64,000 bases of DNA from an uncultured Gemmiger sp. (GTDB taxonomy: Bacteria > Bacillota > Clostridia > Oscillospirales > Ruminococcaceae). The stretch is taken from positions 1 through 64,000 of the forward strand of contig CALXBE010000001.1 of the NCBI GenBank assembly GCA_944386495.1. The letters are read 5' to 3'. This document shows positions 44,189-52,995 of the stretch, piece by piece. The notes below the pieces were generated by a model that saw nothing but the letters and a program-made list of their open reading frames with translations, did no database searches and was not told the origin of the DNA. The translations under genes and the position numbers were made by a program. Within the stretch, counting starts at the first letter, position 1. The number at the start of each line of letters is the position of its first letter.

Positions 44189-45111
44189 AGAAAGCTCCTT
44201 GCCGCCATAATGCTTACACCTATGGCGTTATCGCTGGAAAAGCGTCCCGGGACAAAATAAGCCTGAGGCAGCCGTTCCTTTACATATTGGGCAATGACGC
44301 TGCTGCTCATAACGCCTCCGGCAAAGACCACCGGAGTTCCCGGATATTCCTCCAGGGCTGCGGAAGCCATTTTGAAAAGAGTTTCCCCAATAGCCAGGAG
44401 ACAGTACCGGCAGACATACTCCCGGCTTTTTCCCTGGTCCAGCAGTTTGTTGCACTGGTTTTCCAATCCTGACAAACTGCACCGGGTTCCTTTCACACTC
44501 ACTTTGGGGCGAATTTTATCAGTGCAGGATTCTGCAAGCTGAGACACATACTGCCCCGCTGGAAAGGGATAGCCCAGCTTTACACCCAAACGGTCCACAG
44601 CCTGGCCTGCATACAGATCCCCACTGGTTCCCACACACTCAATATGGTCCAAAGAGGGGCAGTAAAGCAGGTCTGTAGTTCCTCCGGACACATGAAACAC
44701 CAGCACGGGGCCATCCATAAGCGCCTTGTTTCCGGTAGCATAAAGTGCCGCCGCAATATGCCCCTGCTGATGGGAAGTGGAAACGACCGGAATTTTCCTT
44801 GCCGCCGCAAAAGCGGCAGCAGCATTGACTCCCGCCAAAAAGCAGGGCATATAGGAACCATCCACAGGCCGGGGGCGGGTGGAAACGCCCACGCAGCCGA
44901 CCTGTGTCAAATCCGCCTTCGCAGACAGTTCCCGCAGCATTTCCGGGAGTGCCGCAATATGGTGAAAAAGTGCGTCACTCTGGCGCAAGCCGGTTTGCCC
45001 TTCCTTGACCGGAAGAAACTTTTTTATATCACAAACAACCTCTCCTGTGTCTTTGGAAAAGACAGCCAGAGAGGTTGCGTAGTTGCTTGTATCAATTCCC
45101 AGGGTCAGCAT
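44185..45111 (-). CDS. Peptidase M22 / TsaD-like ASKHA protein
   Basis: 308 residues of the TsaD/Kae1 (O-sialoglycoprotein endopeptidase) superfamily. N-terminal LGIDTSNYATS nucleotide-binding loop, STSHQQGHIAAAL with a partial metal-binding HxxxH, FHVSGGTTDL, and the C-terminal FAGGVMSSSVIA and F-SSDNAIG. It is shorter than true TsaD and its HQQGH differs from the TsaD HxEGH signature, so it is probably a paralogue rather than the t6A enzyme. It occupies the place held by folD in the equivalent Bacillus operon. Confidence 0.85.
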   Translation of the reverse strand: MLTLGIDTSNYATSLAVFSKDTGEVVCDIKKFLPVKEGQTGLRQSDALFHHIAALPEMLRELSAKADLTQVGCVGVSTRPRPVDGSYMPCFLAGVNAAAAFAAARKIPVVSTSHQQGHIAAALYATGNKALMDGPVLVFHVSGGTTDLLYCPSLDHIECVGTSGDLYAGQAVDRLGVKLGYPFPAGQYVSQLAESCTDKIRPKVSVKGTRCSLSGLENQCNKLLDQGKSREYVCRYCLLAIGETLFKMASAALEEYPGTPVVFAGGVMSSSVIAQYVKERLPQAYFVPGRFSSDNAIGVSIMAARSFL

Positions 45112-45533
45112 TGAGTTTGCTGGGCCAGCCCCAGATCCTTTACCAGTTTGCCCAACAGGCCGTTGATAAACTGGTAGTCATTCTCATCTCCGTACTTTTT
45201 AGCCAGCTCCACCACCTCATTGATGGTAACGCTGGGGAGCTTCTCCTCACCATAGAGAATTTCGCTCACTGCCACGCGCAGCAAGGCAAGGCTCACCTTG
45301 GGCAGGCGTCCGAAGGTCCAGCCCTGAAGCCGCTCCCCAATCAGTGCATCAATTTCCTTTGCATGGACCTGATAGTCCAGTACGGTTTTCTCTCCAAAAT
45401 CGTCCAGAGCATACTCGTCCACTTCCCTGCTCAGAGCAATGGACTCCTGAAGATTCTCTCCTCCGAATGCGGAAGAGAACAGTACCAGAAAGGCATTTTC
45501 CCGGCTTTGACGCCGCTGTAGTTTTTGTGCCAT
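45105..45533 (-). CDS. nusB: Transcription antitermination factor NusB
   Basis: 142 residues, all-helical RNA-binding protein acting with NusE (S10) at boxA of rRNA operons. Starts QRRQSRENAFLVLF and ends with the family block SVTINEVVELAKKYGDENDYQFINGLLGKL. Overlaps the downstream M22 gene by 7 bp and follows the Asp23 gene by 12 bp. Confidence 0.97.
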   Translation of the reverse strand: MAQKLQRRQSRENAFLVLFSSAFGGENLQESIALSREVDEYALDDFGEKTVLDYQVHAKEIDALIGERLQGWTFGRLPKVSLALLRVAVSEILYGEEKLPSVTINEVVELAKKYGDENDYQFINGLLGKLVKDLGLAQQTQC

Positions 45534-45545
45534 CGTCTTCCTCTT

Positions 45546-45902
45546 TTATTCCTCGTTATTGGCCTCTTCACCGAGACCTGCCACAATCACATTGACCTTG
45601 GACACAGTGATCCCGGTCATGTTCTGAATGGTGTTCTTTACATTTTCCTGTACTTTAGCGCAGGCAGTCCGCACTGCACAGTCGTATTTTACATACAGCC
45701 GGATGGTAACCTCGGCAATTCCATCCTTCATTACTACAGTCACCGGGCGCTGCAGGTTTGTTTTAGCCAGATGTTTGGGGACATCACTGGTCACCTGAGC
45801 AATTCCGCTGACCTCCAAGGCAGCCAGGCGAGCGATCTTTGCCAAAACCTCAGTAGAAATCTGCAGGCTGCCGCCAGACAGTTGAGAACGCTCCATATCC
45901 AT
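45546..45902 (-). CDS. Asp23/Gls24 family envelope stress protein
   Basis: 118 residues. The family core ISTEVLAKIARLAALEVSGIAQV, VRL-type YVKYDCAVRTACAKVQENVKNTIQNMTGITVSKVNVIV is complete. Equivalent to Bacillus YqhY, a protein tied to acetyl-CoA carboxylase activity and envelope homeostasis. ATG 45902 is preferred because GGAGG lies 8 bases upstream. First gene of the long leftward operon that runs to recN. Confidence 0.94.
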   Translation of the reverse strand: MDMERSQLSGGSLQISTEVLAKIARLAALEVSGIAQVTSDVPKHLAKTNLQRPVTVVMKDGIAEVTIRLYVKYDCAVRTACAKVQENVKNTIQNMTGITVSKVNVIVAGLGEEANNEE

Positions 45903-45961
45903 GCTTGGTTCCTCCAATCTATGCCGGTGTCTCTATGCGGACACAGTTTTTTACGGTATTC

Positions 45962-45990
45962 ATTATAGCATTATCTTTGGAAATTAACAA
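45962..45990 (-). promoter_or_regulatory. Promoter of the Asp23-nusB-...-recN operon
   Basis: Minus-strand -35 TTGTTA (45990-45985), 17-bp spacer, extended -10 TGC-TATAAT (45967-45962). Confidence 0.78.
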
Positions 45991-46014
45991 CAGTTTTTCT
46001 CAAATGGGGGCCGC

Positions 46015-47904
46015 TCAATCTCCCTGTTCCATTTTCTCCTGTTCTTCCAGCAGCTGCTCCCACTGGGCAAACAGTTCATCCTGATGGAACCGGGCATCTT
46101 CCAGTTCATCACATTTATCCCGAAGTTTTATATGATCCCGGACAATTTCCGGGTCATTGAGCTGGTTTTCCAGTTCTACCACATGAGCAGACCATTCCTC
46201 CACTTCCGCTTCGATCTCACGGAGGCGGTTACGCACCTCTGCCCGGCGGCGGCGCTGTTCCTTTCCGTATCCCCCCGACGGCTTTGCCGATTCCTTTGCA
46301 GTCTGTACCGGCACAGGGCTGTTATCTCTTCCCATCATTTTCTCATAGCTGGGATAGAGAGTGGCTTTTCCGTTTTCCAGGTACAGAATGGGACAACCCA
46401 GCTGTTCCATAAGATACCGGTCATGGGTGACCATCACCAGGGTTCCCTCGTAAGCAGTAAGGGCCTGGGTCAGGCTTTCCCGGGCAAAAATGTCCAGGTG
46501 GTTGGTGGGCTCATCCAGGAACAAAAGATTGGGACGCTCCAGCTCAATCTCCGCAAACCGCAGCCGTGCCAATTCACCACCGGACAAATTGGCGCAAGGC
46601 TGGAACACATCCTCTCCCCGGAAGGCAAACCGTGCCAGGTGGCTCCGCACCTCCAGCTCTGTAAACCGGGGATACCGGTTCCAAATGGCATCGATGACCC
46701 GGCCCTCGCCCCGGCGAAGCTGCTGCTGTTCAAAGATGCTGTACCGTGCGCCGGCGCCAAGCCGAACCAGGCCGGAGCTGGGTCGGCGCTTTCCATCCAG
46801 CACCTGAAGCAGAGTGGATTTTCCTGCCCCGTTAGGTCCCGCTATCACCAAACGGTCTCCCCGGAATATCTGCATACTGAAAGGCTGAAGAAGGATTCTG
46901 TCCCCGATCCGGATAGAGAGATCCTTCATGGTAATCAGTTCGTTATAAGGGGTGAGATCAAATTCAAACCGGAAATTCATGGAGGTCACTGTGGTTTTGG
47001 GTGCCTCGGTAATTTCCATTTTTTCCAGCTGCTTCCGGCGGCTCTGAGCCATCTTGGTGGTGGAAGCCCGAACCAGGTTCCGGTCTATATAATCCTGCAG
47101 CTTGGCAGCTTTTGCCACATCTGCATCATGCTGTTTCTGCTGGTATTCTACCGCCATCTCCTTCTGGGGCAGATAAGCAGAGAAGTTGCCTTTATAGGAG
47201 GTTACGGTCTGATTCTCCACATCCCAGATACGGGTAGCCACCGCATCCAGGAAATACCGGTCATGGCTGACTACCAGAACGGCACCCTTGTACCCCTTCA
47301 AGTAGCCTTCCAGCCATTCCATAGTGGTGAAATCCAGATGGTTGGTAGGTTCGTCCAGAATCAGGATGTCCGGTTTCTGCAAAAGAAGCCGGGCCAGACG
47401 CAGACGGGTATATTCTCCGCCCGAGAGTACCGCTACCTTTTTCTCATAAGTCTCAGGCGGGAAATCCATGCCGCTCAATATCTTTTTGATTTCCACATCC
47501 ATATGGTAACCGTCCATGGAATCAATGACGGCGGTAAGTTCTCCATGTCGGGCGAGAAGCCGGGCATCATCAGGATTTATAACCAGTTTCTTTTCCAGCA
47601 CAGACATTTCCGCCATAGCTTCCAAGCAGGGCGCATAGACAGTTTTCATTTCTTCATATACATCCCGGGTAGGGTCCAGATGGCTGTTCTGGGCCAGGTA
47701 CCCCAGTACAGCCCCTTCCCCGAAAGCAATGGTTCCCTCGTCGGGCTGGTATTCCCCGCAGATGGTTTTCAGGAGTGTGGTCTTACCGGTGCCATTCTGG
47801 CCAACGATTCCAATTCGTTCCCCCGCCTCGACCCCCAGGTTCACATCCTGAAAAATTACTGTCTCTCCAAAATTCTTTCCCAGTTGTTGCAGTTGTATCA
47901 GCAT
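46015..47904 (-). CDS. ABC-F family ATPase
   Basis: 629 residues with two ABC domains and no membrane segment. First domain: Walker A GQNGTGKTT, signature LSGGEYTRLRLARLL, Walker B LILDEPTNHLD. A charged linker follows (about 240-310). Second domain: GPNGAGKST, LSGGELARLRFAEIEL, LLFLDEPTNHLD. A C-terminal coiled-coil domain closes it (KEQRRRRAEVRNRLREIEAEVEEW). Resembles YdiF/Uup-type translation factors that act at the ribosome; resistance cannot be inferred from sequence alone. Confidence 0.95.
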   Translation of the reverse strand: MLIQLQQLGKNFGETVIFQDVNLGVEAGERIGIVGQNGTGKTTLLKTICGEYQPDEGTIAFGEGAVLGYLAQNSHLDPTRDVYEEMKTVYAPCLEAMAEMSVLEKKLVINPDDARLLARHGELTAVIDSMDGYHMDVEIKKILSGMDFPPETYEKKVAVLSGGEYTRLRLARLLLQKPDILILDEPTNHLDFTTMEWLEGYLKGYKGAVLVVSHDRYFLDAVATRIWDVENQTVTSYKGNFSAYLPQKEMAVEYQQKQHDADVAKAAKLQDYIDRNLVRASTTKMAQSRRKQLEKMEITEAPKTTVTSMNFRFEFDLTPYNELITMKDLSIRIGDRILLQPFSMQIFRGDRLVIAGPNGAGKSTLLQVLDGKRRPSSGLVRLGAGARYSIFEQQQLRRGEGRVIDAIWNRYPRFTELEVRSHLARFAFRGEDVFQPCANLSGGELARLRFAEIELERPNLLFLDEPTNHLDIFARESLTQALTAYEGTLVMVTHDRYLMEQLGCPILYLENGKATLYPSYEKMMGRDNSPVPVQTAKESAKPSGGYGKEQRRRRAEVRNRLREIEAEVEEWSAHVVELENQLNDPEIVRDHIKLRDKCDELEDARFHQDELFAQWEQLLEEQEKMEQGD

Positions 47905-47928
47905 AGATGGTCCTTTTCCTTTACCAAA

Positions 47929-47959
47929 AAGAACCGCCCAATGGGATCAGGCGGTTCTT
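47929..47959 (-). terminator. Terminator of the HAD nucleotidase gene
   Basis: Ten-bp stem AAGAACCGCC / GGCGGTTCTT; the minus-strand tail is TTTTTGG. It sits 24 bp ahead of the ABC-F start, so it may act as an attenuator. Confidence 0.82.
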
Positions 47960-47964
47960 CGTTG

Positions 47965-48711
47965 TCAGATCAAATCGTTCTGATGTTTCTTGTTAGGGTC
48001 CCTCAGAGCCTCCAACTCATCCGGTTCCATAACAATGGGAAGTATATCCTCCAGGGAACGCACGGTATAAGTAGGCTGGATTCCTGTGGTATTGGGCTGA
48101 TCTGCCAGATTGATCCAGCAGGTATCCAGCCCGGCATTGATTCCTCCCTGAATATCAGCAGACAGGCTGTCCCCTATCACCAGAACTTTGCTTTTATTTT
48201 CCACGCCCAGTCGTTTCAGGGCCAGTTCAAACAGCTTTGGATTGGGTTTTGCAAGTCCAACCTTTTCACTGATAAGCACATCGTCCAGATACCGCCCAAG
48301 CCCGGACATCCGAATACGGGGAATCTGTACTCCTTCCAGTCCATTGGTAAGCACCGCAAGACTGGCCACTTCGGAAACCGACTTAAGGAACACATCCGCT
48401 CCCGGGACAGGCTCCGGATGATGAGCCAGCACCGCAAGGTAATACTCGTTCATTTCCCGGGCATTCCCTTCCTGTCCAATCTGACGGAAGAATCTTACAA
48501 ATCGCTCTGTAAGAAGCTTTTCTTTTTTGATCTTGCCTTGGTTGAACTCTTCCCAAATCTCCGCTTCAATTCCAAGAAACAGGCTTTGAGCTGCCTCATC
48601 ACACGGAAACTGGAAATGCTCCAGGGTTTGCTGAACAGTGCGTCTTTGTGCCGTGGAAAAGTCCAGAATAGTATCATCACTGTCCAACAGCAGACAATAG
48701 TAGTTTGCCAT
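47965..48711 (-). CDS. HAD superfamily nucleotidase, YjjG family
   Basis: 248 residues. Catalytic D10-S-D12-D-T (motif I), cap domain about 20-95, motif II LTNG, motif III lysine in KPNP, and motif IV VIGDSLSADIQGG. The DSDDT motif and overall layout match YjjG, which dephosphorylates non-canonical pyrimidine nucleotides. CAGGAG is about 11 bases ahead of the ATG. Transcribed with or just upstream of the ABC-F gene. Confidence 0.9.
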   Translation of the reverse strand: MANYYCLLLDSDDTILDFSTAQRRTVQQTLEHFQFPCDEAAQSLFLGIEAEIWEEFNQGKIKKEKLLTERFVRFFRQIGQEGNAREMNEYYLAVLAHHPEPVPGADVFLKSVSEVASLAVLTNGLEGVQIPRIRMSGLGRYLDDVLISEKVGLAKPNPKLFELALKRLGVENKSKVLVIGDSLSADIQGGINAGLDTCWINLADQPNTTGIQPTYTVRSLEDILPIVMEPDELEALRDPNKKHQNDLI

Positions 48712-48794
48712 AAAATTGTTTGCTCCTGCTTCCCGCTTAAATCTGCGGGATAATACGGTTAAATGAAGGGGTCCCGCCTACCCGCCTTTTGTTC

Positions 48795-50360
48795 CTAGGT
48801 TTCCTGTGAGGTATCAGTATCAGGCGTGGGCGTAGGGGTAGGAGTAGGTGTGGGAGTAACCGTGGGTGTGGGTGTGGGTGTGGGTGTGGGCGTCGGTGTG
48901 GGTGTAGGTGTGGGGGCAGGAGTAGGCGTGGGAGTGGGGGCAGGTGTGGGCTGGTTGACTACCACGGTGCACTCTGCCTTTTTGGTCACATTATTTACCT
49001 CTATGGTAGCGGTAATCGTCACGGGAGTAGTGCTGCCGCCGGTATAAGTGTAGGTGGCACCGCTTCCAACCTTTTCATTGTTGATGACCCATGCAACACC
49101 GGCAGTGTCATAGCTCTTTCCATCCACATAGACGGAGGCAGACAAGGTGACAGACTCGCCCTTATTGATGGTAACACTGCTCTGGCTCAGGTTCAGTTCC
49201 ACTTTGGAACTGTTGAACATGGCTGTTACAGACAGATTCTTCTTGAAGTCCTTATCTGTACGGGTGGCAGTAGTAACACCATCGCTCCACTTATAGAACA
49301 CATATCCGTCCTTGGGCACTGCGGTCACAGTGTAGCTGTCGCTGGCAGTTGCGTTGAAGGACAAACTGGTGCCGCGGTCACTGCCATACTCAATATAACC
49401 GGCGTCGCCCTCCACATAATAGTTAACCTTATAGGTTCCGTTGGATGCAGTTGCAGTAGGTGCAGGGGTAGATGTGGCACTGGGAGCCGCAGTAGCAGGA
49501 GCCTCAACCCGCACAGTGTAAGAAGCGCTGGGACGGCGATCCTCGGACTGATAAACATGGCTGGCGTAGTAGTCATAAAGAGCAGTCAGACCATCCATAT
49601 TCATATGGATGTCGCCCTTGTCAAAGTAATCAATTTTGCCGAAGCCATTGCTTCCCTTGAGCACTTCAGTAGTGTTCAGGAAGGGATAGCCCTCCTCCTC
49701 GCACATCTCAAGCAGAGCCTGGTTGAACTGGTCAATCACCAGCTGAGTCATATCAGGATATTTGGAGTGGTCGGTAGGGATAGGAGGAATGGCGGCAACC
49801 AGAATGTCCGCATAAGGATAGCTCATTTCCATAGCGGTGAGCGCACTCTTATAATAGTCGATAAACTCCACCACATTCATGCTTCCGTCAGCATTATTGG
49901 TTCCCAGGCAGACAATGATCTGCCGGGGAGCAAACTGAGGCAGGGCCTTTGCTATGGTATAAGCCATTCCTTCGGGATATTCAAAATAGAGGAATGCATC
50001 AGAGGTGACCTGGCGGATTCCAATGCCCACCTTTGCAGCGGTCCACTGGAAATCGATCAAGCCGTATTCCTGCATACGCACAGTATTGGAGTCGCCCACA
50101 AAGAGGACATCCTTCAAAGCATCCTCGCTGGGTTCCCCGCTTTCAGGAACGATGGCGCTGCTTTCCTGGTCCAGCACATAAGCATCTGCGCTGTATTCCT
50201 CGGTGATTACCTCGTCTGCAGTTTCATCTTTTGTTGCCTGCAAGGCCACGGAAACTCCCACGATGGTTGCTACCAGGACCACAAAGCAGATAATCAGAAC
50301 AATCACAGCTTTACGCTGAAGTTCTCCCCAGGATTTAAAATTAGAAATTGGATTTCCCAT
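48795..50360 (-). CDS. Membrane-anchored SGNH hydrolase with bacterial Ig/InlB-type domains and Thr-Pro tail
   Basis: 521 residues. Cytoplasmic N-terminus, one membrane helix (about 18-40), then an extracellular SGNH/GDSL domain: S91 in [10 protein letters not shown] in CLGTNN, and the D250-x-H252 pair. Beyond a Pro/Ala/Thr linker (287-307) lie an InlB B-repeat-like domain (308-382: GY-F-KWSDG) and a Big2-like immunoglobulin domain (385-470). The end is a low-complexity Thr-Pro tail (471-513). No LPXTG motif is present. Probably acts on, or binds to, wall polysaccharide. AAAGGA precedes the ATG, 22 bp after the HAD phosphatase gene. Confidence 0.88.
   Translation of the reverse strand: MGNPISNFKSWGELQRKAVIVLIICFVVLVATIVGVSVALQATKDETADEVITEEYSADAYVLDQESSAIVPESGEPSEDALKDVLFVGDSNTVRMQEYGLIDFQWTAAKVGIGIRQVTSDAFLYFEYPEGMAYTIAKALPQFAPRQIIVCLGTNNADGSMNVVEFIDYYKSALTAMEMSYPYADILVAAIPPIPTDHSKYPDMTQLVIDQFNQALLEMCEEEGYPFLNTTEVLKGSNGFGKIDYFDKGDIHMNMDGLTALYDYYASHVYQSEDRRPSASYTVRVEAPATAAPSATSTPAPTATASNGTYKVNYYVEGDAGYIEYGSDRGTSLSFNATASDSYTVTAVPKDGYVFYKWSDGVTTATRTDKDFKKNLSVTAMFNSSKVELNLSQSSVTINKGESVTLSASVYVDGKSYDTAGVAWVINNEKVGSGATYTYTGGSTTPVTITATIEVNNVTKKAECTVVVNQPTPAPTPTPTPAPTPTPTPTPTPTPTPTPTVTPTPTPTPTPTPDTDTSQET
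48822..48950. repeat. Tandem hexanucleotide repeat encoding the Thr-Pro tail
   Basis: About 130 bp of imperfect GGTGTG/GGCGTG-type hexamers (plus strand). Each unit encodes Thr-Pro (sometimes Ala-Pro or Val-Thr-Pro) on the minus strand. The length is likely to vary between strains through slippage, always in frame because the unit is 6 bp. Confidence 0.88.
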
Positions 50361-50381
50361 ACAGGTATCTTCCTTTCACTA

Positions 50382-51029
50382 TTACTCGGCAGAGGCAATG
50401 TATTCAAAGACTTCCCGGCTGTTTTGAGCGTAAGCCACGGGATGGTAGGGCTCCAGCTCTTCCCGGCTGCCATAGCCGTAGAGCGCACCCAGGGCGGGAA
50501 GCCCACAGTTCTGGGCTCCCTCCATGTCATCCCGCCGGTCCCCTACCATAAGAGTTCCTTCGGTCGTACCCAGCTGGTTCAGAACCAGCTGAATTACCGC
50601 AGTTTTATTATCTACAGATTGATCCTCACTGGCACCGCCTACAATTTCAAAGTAGGAGCGAACCCCCAGATTTTCCAGAATAGGAGTCACCACTGAAACC
50701 GGCTTGCAGGTAGCTGTACAAAGAGTATACCCAGCATTCCGCAAATCCTGCAAGAGTTCCTTCACTCCCGGAAAAAGAGTACATTCATGCTGCCCCTCTT
50801 CCGCATACCGGCGGCGGTAAATCTCTACAGCCTGCTCAACCTTTTCCGGTGTATCAAAGTGGTTGGCAAAGCTTTTTCTCAGAGGGGGTCCCAGATATCG
50901 CATCAAATCGATTCCCTCGGGGTCCACGCCCATCGTCCTGAAAGTGTATTCCATGCTATGAATAATTCCCGGCTGAGAATGAATCAAAGTTCCATCCACA
51001 TCAAATAGAATGTTGCGAAAACGGCTCAT
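50382..51029 (-). CDS. HAD hydrolase, phosphoglycolate-phosphatase-like
   Basis: 215 residues. Motif I D10-V-D12-GTL, helical cap (about 18-80), motif II CTATCKP, and motif IV VGDRRDDMEGA. Resembles the Gph/PpaX branch of the family; the natural substrate is unclear. ATG 51029 has CAGGAGG about 10 bases upstream; a longer reading to 51077 crosses the promoter. Followed by the SGNH hydrolase gene. Confidence 0.9.
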   Translation of the reverse strand: MSRFRNILFDVDGTLIHSQPGIIHSMEYTFRTMGVDPEGIDLMRYLGPPLRKSFANHFDTPEKVEQAVEIYRRRYAEEGQHECTLFPGVKELLQDLRNAGYTLCTATCKPVSVVTPILENLGVRSYFEIVGGASEDQSVDNKTAVIQLVLNQLGTTEGTLMVGDRRDDMEGAQNCGLPALGALYGYGSREELEPYHPVAYAQNSREVFEYIASAE

Positions 51030-51065
51030 GGGCAAATGGCCTCCTGGGTATGATAATCGTTTGTC

Positions 51066-51094
51066 ATTATAGCACATTTCTTTTCAATAGGCAA
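51066..51094 (-). promoter_or_regulatory. Promoter of the HAD-SGNH unit
   Basis: Minus-strand -35 TTGCCT (51094-51089), 17-bp spacer, -10 TATAAT (51071-51066). Confidence 0.68.
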
Positions 51095-51110
51095 ATACCA
51101 GACGAAAAAA

Positions 51111-51136
51111 AGGAGCTCCTTTTTCAAGGAACTCCT
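51111..51136 (-). terminator. Terminator of the ABC importer operon
   Basis: Stem AGGAGTTCCTT / AAGGAGCTCCT (one mismatch) with a 4-nt loop, then a minus-strand run of T. Confidence 0.82.
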
Positions 51137-51150
51137 CGAATGTCCTGATT

Positions 51151-51945
51151 TCAGCTCAGCATCATCCGGTCGTTGGCAAATTCATCGCCACTCACCTGCT
51201 CAAACTTTGCCAGCAGGTCGCTGACCTTCAGCTTGGACTTTTCCTCGCCCCGCACATCATAGATGATCCGGCCTTCCCACATCATGATCAGCCGATTTCC
51301 ATACCGGATGGCATCCTTCATATTATGGGTGATCATCAAGGTGGTCAGGTTATTTTCCCTAACGATTTCGTCAGAAAGAGTAAGTACTTTGTGGGCAGTC
51401 TTGGGGTCCAGTGCCGCAGTATGTTCGTCCAGAAGGAGGAGCTTGGGTTTCTTCAAGGTTGCCATAAGCAGAGTCACTGCCTGACGCTGGCCGCCGGACA
51501 GAAGTCCCACTTTGCTGGAAATTCTGTCTTCCAGTCCCAGGTCAAGCCGTTTCAGGAGCTGGCGGTAATTTTCCCGCTCTTCCTTTTTGATGCCCACCCG
51601 CAAGCCACGGTGTGCGCCCCGGCGGAGAGCCAGAGCCATATTCTCGTCAATGCCCATGGTGGCGGCGGTACCGGTCATAGGGTCCTGGAACACCCGGCCC
51701 AGCCAGGCTGCACGCTTATGTTCAGACAACTTGGTAACATCCTGTCCATCAATCAGAATCTGTCCCTGGTCTACCGGCCATACCCCTGCCACTGCGTTGA
51801 GCATGGTAGATTTTCCAGCGCCGTTACCTCCGATAACGGTAACAAAGTCTCCATCCTCCAGCACCAGGTTAAGGCCGTTCAGAGCCTTCTTCTCATTTAC
51901 GGTGCCTGCATTAAAAGTCTTATGCACATTCTTCAGTTCCAGCAT
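51151..51945 (-). CDS. ABC transporter ATPase (TrpZ-like)
   Basis: 264 residues. Walker A GGNGAGKST (about 38-46), signature LSGGQRQAVTLLMATL, Walker B LLLLDEHTAALD. The LLDEHTAALDP variant is typical of the COG1101 ATPases that partner COG4120 permeases and COG2984 binding proteins (TrpXYZ systems). Last gene of a three-gene importer; it starts 1 bp after the permease stop codon. Confidence 0.93.
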   Translation of the reverse strand: MLELKNVHKTFNAGTVNEKKALNGLNLVLEDGDFVTVIGGNGAGKSTMLNAVAGVWPVDQGQILIDGQDVTKLSEHKRAAWLGRVFQDPMTGTAATMGIDENMALALRRGAHRGLRVGIKKEERENYRQLLKRLDLGLEDRISSKVGLLSGGQRQAVTLLMATLKKPKLLLLDEHTAALDPKTAHKVLTLSDEIVRENNLTTLMITHNMKDAIRYGNRLIMMWEGRIIYDVRGEEKSKLKVSDLLAKFEQVSGDEFANDRMMLS

Positions 51946-51946
51946 T

Positions 51947-52870
51947 TTACTTTCCTCCCTTCTTGCCGCCTACACGGTTGAAATACTGCTGCTTCCAGTA
52001 AGGAATGGCCAGGAACACGGCCACCAGCAAAGCAGTAAGGAGTTTGAGGAGGTCTGTATCCACCTTAAGCCAGATAACCACCTGAAGAACAATGTAATAG
52101 ATAATGGAACCCGCTGCCACAGTAGCCAGCTTATAGGCAAAGTTCTGGCAGATTTTTCCCAGTAGAGCTTCTCCGATAATCACGGCTGCCAGACCAATGA
52201 CAATGGCACCGCGGCCCATCTGTACATCTGCAAATCCCTGATACTGAGCCAGCAATGCGCCGGAAAGACCTACCAGGCCATTGGATACCATCAGGCCCAG
52301 AACAATGCAGACCTTGGTATTGATGCCCTGTGCCCGGGCCATCTGCTGGTTGCAGCCGGTTGCACGCATGCTGCATCCCAGCTCAGTGCCAAAGAACCAG
52401 TAGAGAATCCCGATAATAGCAACAATAAACAGAAATACCACCAGGATAGTATTCCGGTAGAAGGGTACATCTTTAATATATCTCAGGGAGACCAGCAAAG
52501 GGAAACGGTCCACATTGATTGCCTGGTTGGCTTTTCCCATAATCTTCAGGTTGACTGAATAAAGTCCCAACTGGGTAAGGATACTGGCCAGAATCGCCGG
52601 GATGCCCATAAAGGTATGGAACAGACCGGTAGCAAGACCTGCCAGCATGCCTGCAATAAATGCAGCCAGAAGGCAGAACCAGGTGTTATATCCAGCCAGC
52701 ATCATCATAATAAAGGTGGCGCCGCCGGTACAGAGGGTGCCATCCACCGTAAGGTCCGCCACATCCAGGACCCGGTATGTAATATATACACCAATGGCCA
52801 TAATTCCCCAGATGAGCCCCTGTGCAGCAGCACTGGGCAGGGCGCCAATGAGATGTTCAATGTTCGGCAT
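51947..52870 (-). CDS. ABC transporter permease (TrpY-like)
   Basis: 307 residues, about eight membrane helices. The COG4120 pattern is clear: GLIWGIMAIGVYITYRVLDVADLTVDGT, then GLYSVNLKIMGKAN and EALLGK. Forms the channel of the importer together with the neighbouring ATPase and lipoprotein. GAAGGA precedes the ATG. Confidence 0.93.
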   Translation of the reverse strand: MPNIEHLIGALPSAAAQGLIWGIMAIGVYITYRVLDVADLTVDGTLCTGGATFIMMMLAGYNTWFCLLAAFIAGMLAGLATGLFHTFMGIPAILASILTQLGLYSVNLKIMGKANQAINVDRFPLLVSLRYIKDVPFYRNTILVVFLFIVAIIGILYWFFGTELGCSMRATGCNQQMARAQGINTKVCIVLGLMVSNGLVGLSGALLAQYQGFADVQMGRGAIVIGLAAVIIGEALLGKICQNFAYKLATVAAGSIIYYIVLQVVIWLKVDTDLLKLLTALLVAVFLAIPYWKQQYFNRVGGKKGGK

Positions 52871-52995
52871 AAAGTTCCTTCTCTCGTTTCATTTATTCTT
52901 TATCGCTTTAAAGCAGTAGCGATAATGGTTCTATTATATAGAAAAACCGTGGAAAGTGCAAGCCCCTTCCACGGTTTTTGATAAATTAAAATAAA

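Noticed and set aside
46084..48753. Long plus-strand open frame of about 890 codons opposite the ABC-F and HAD genes
   Set aside because: It is antisense to two well-supported genes, has no recognisable domain, and results from codon bias of the real strand.
48826..49047. Gly-Val repeat frame on the plus strand
   Set aside because: It is the reverse reading of the hexamer repeat that codes for the Thr-Pro tail of the SGNH protein.
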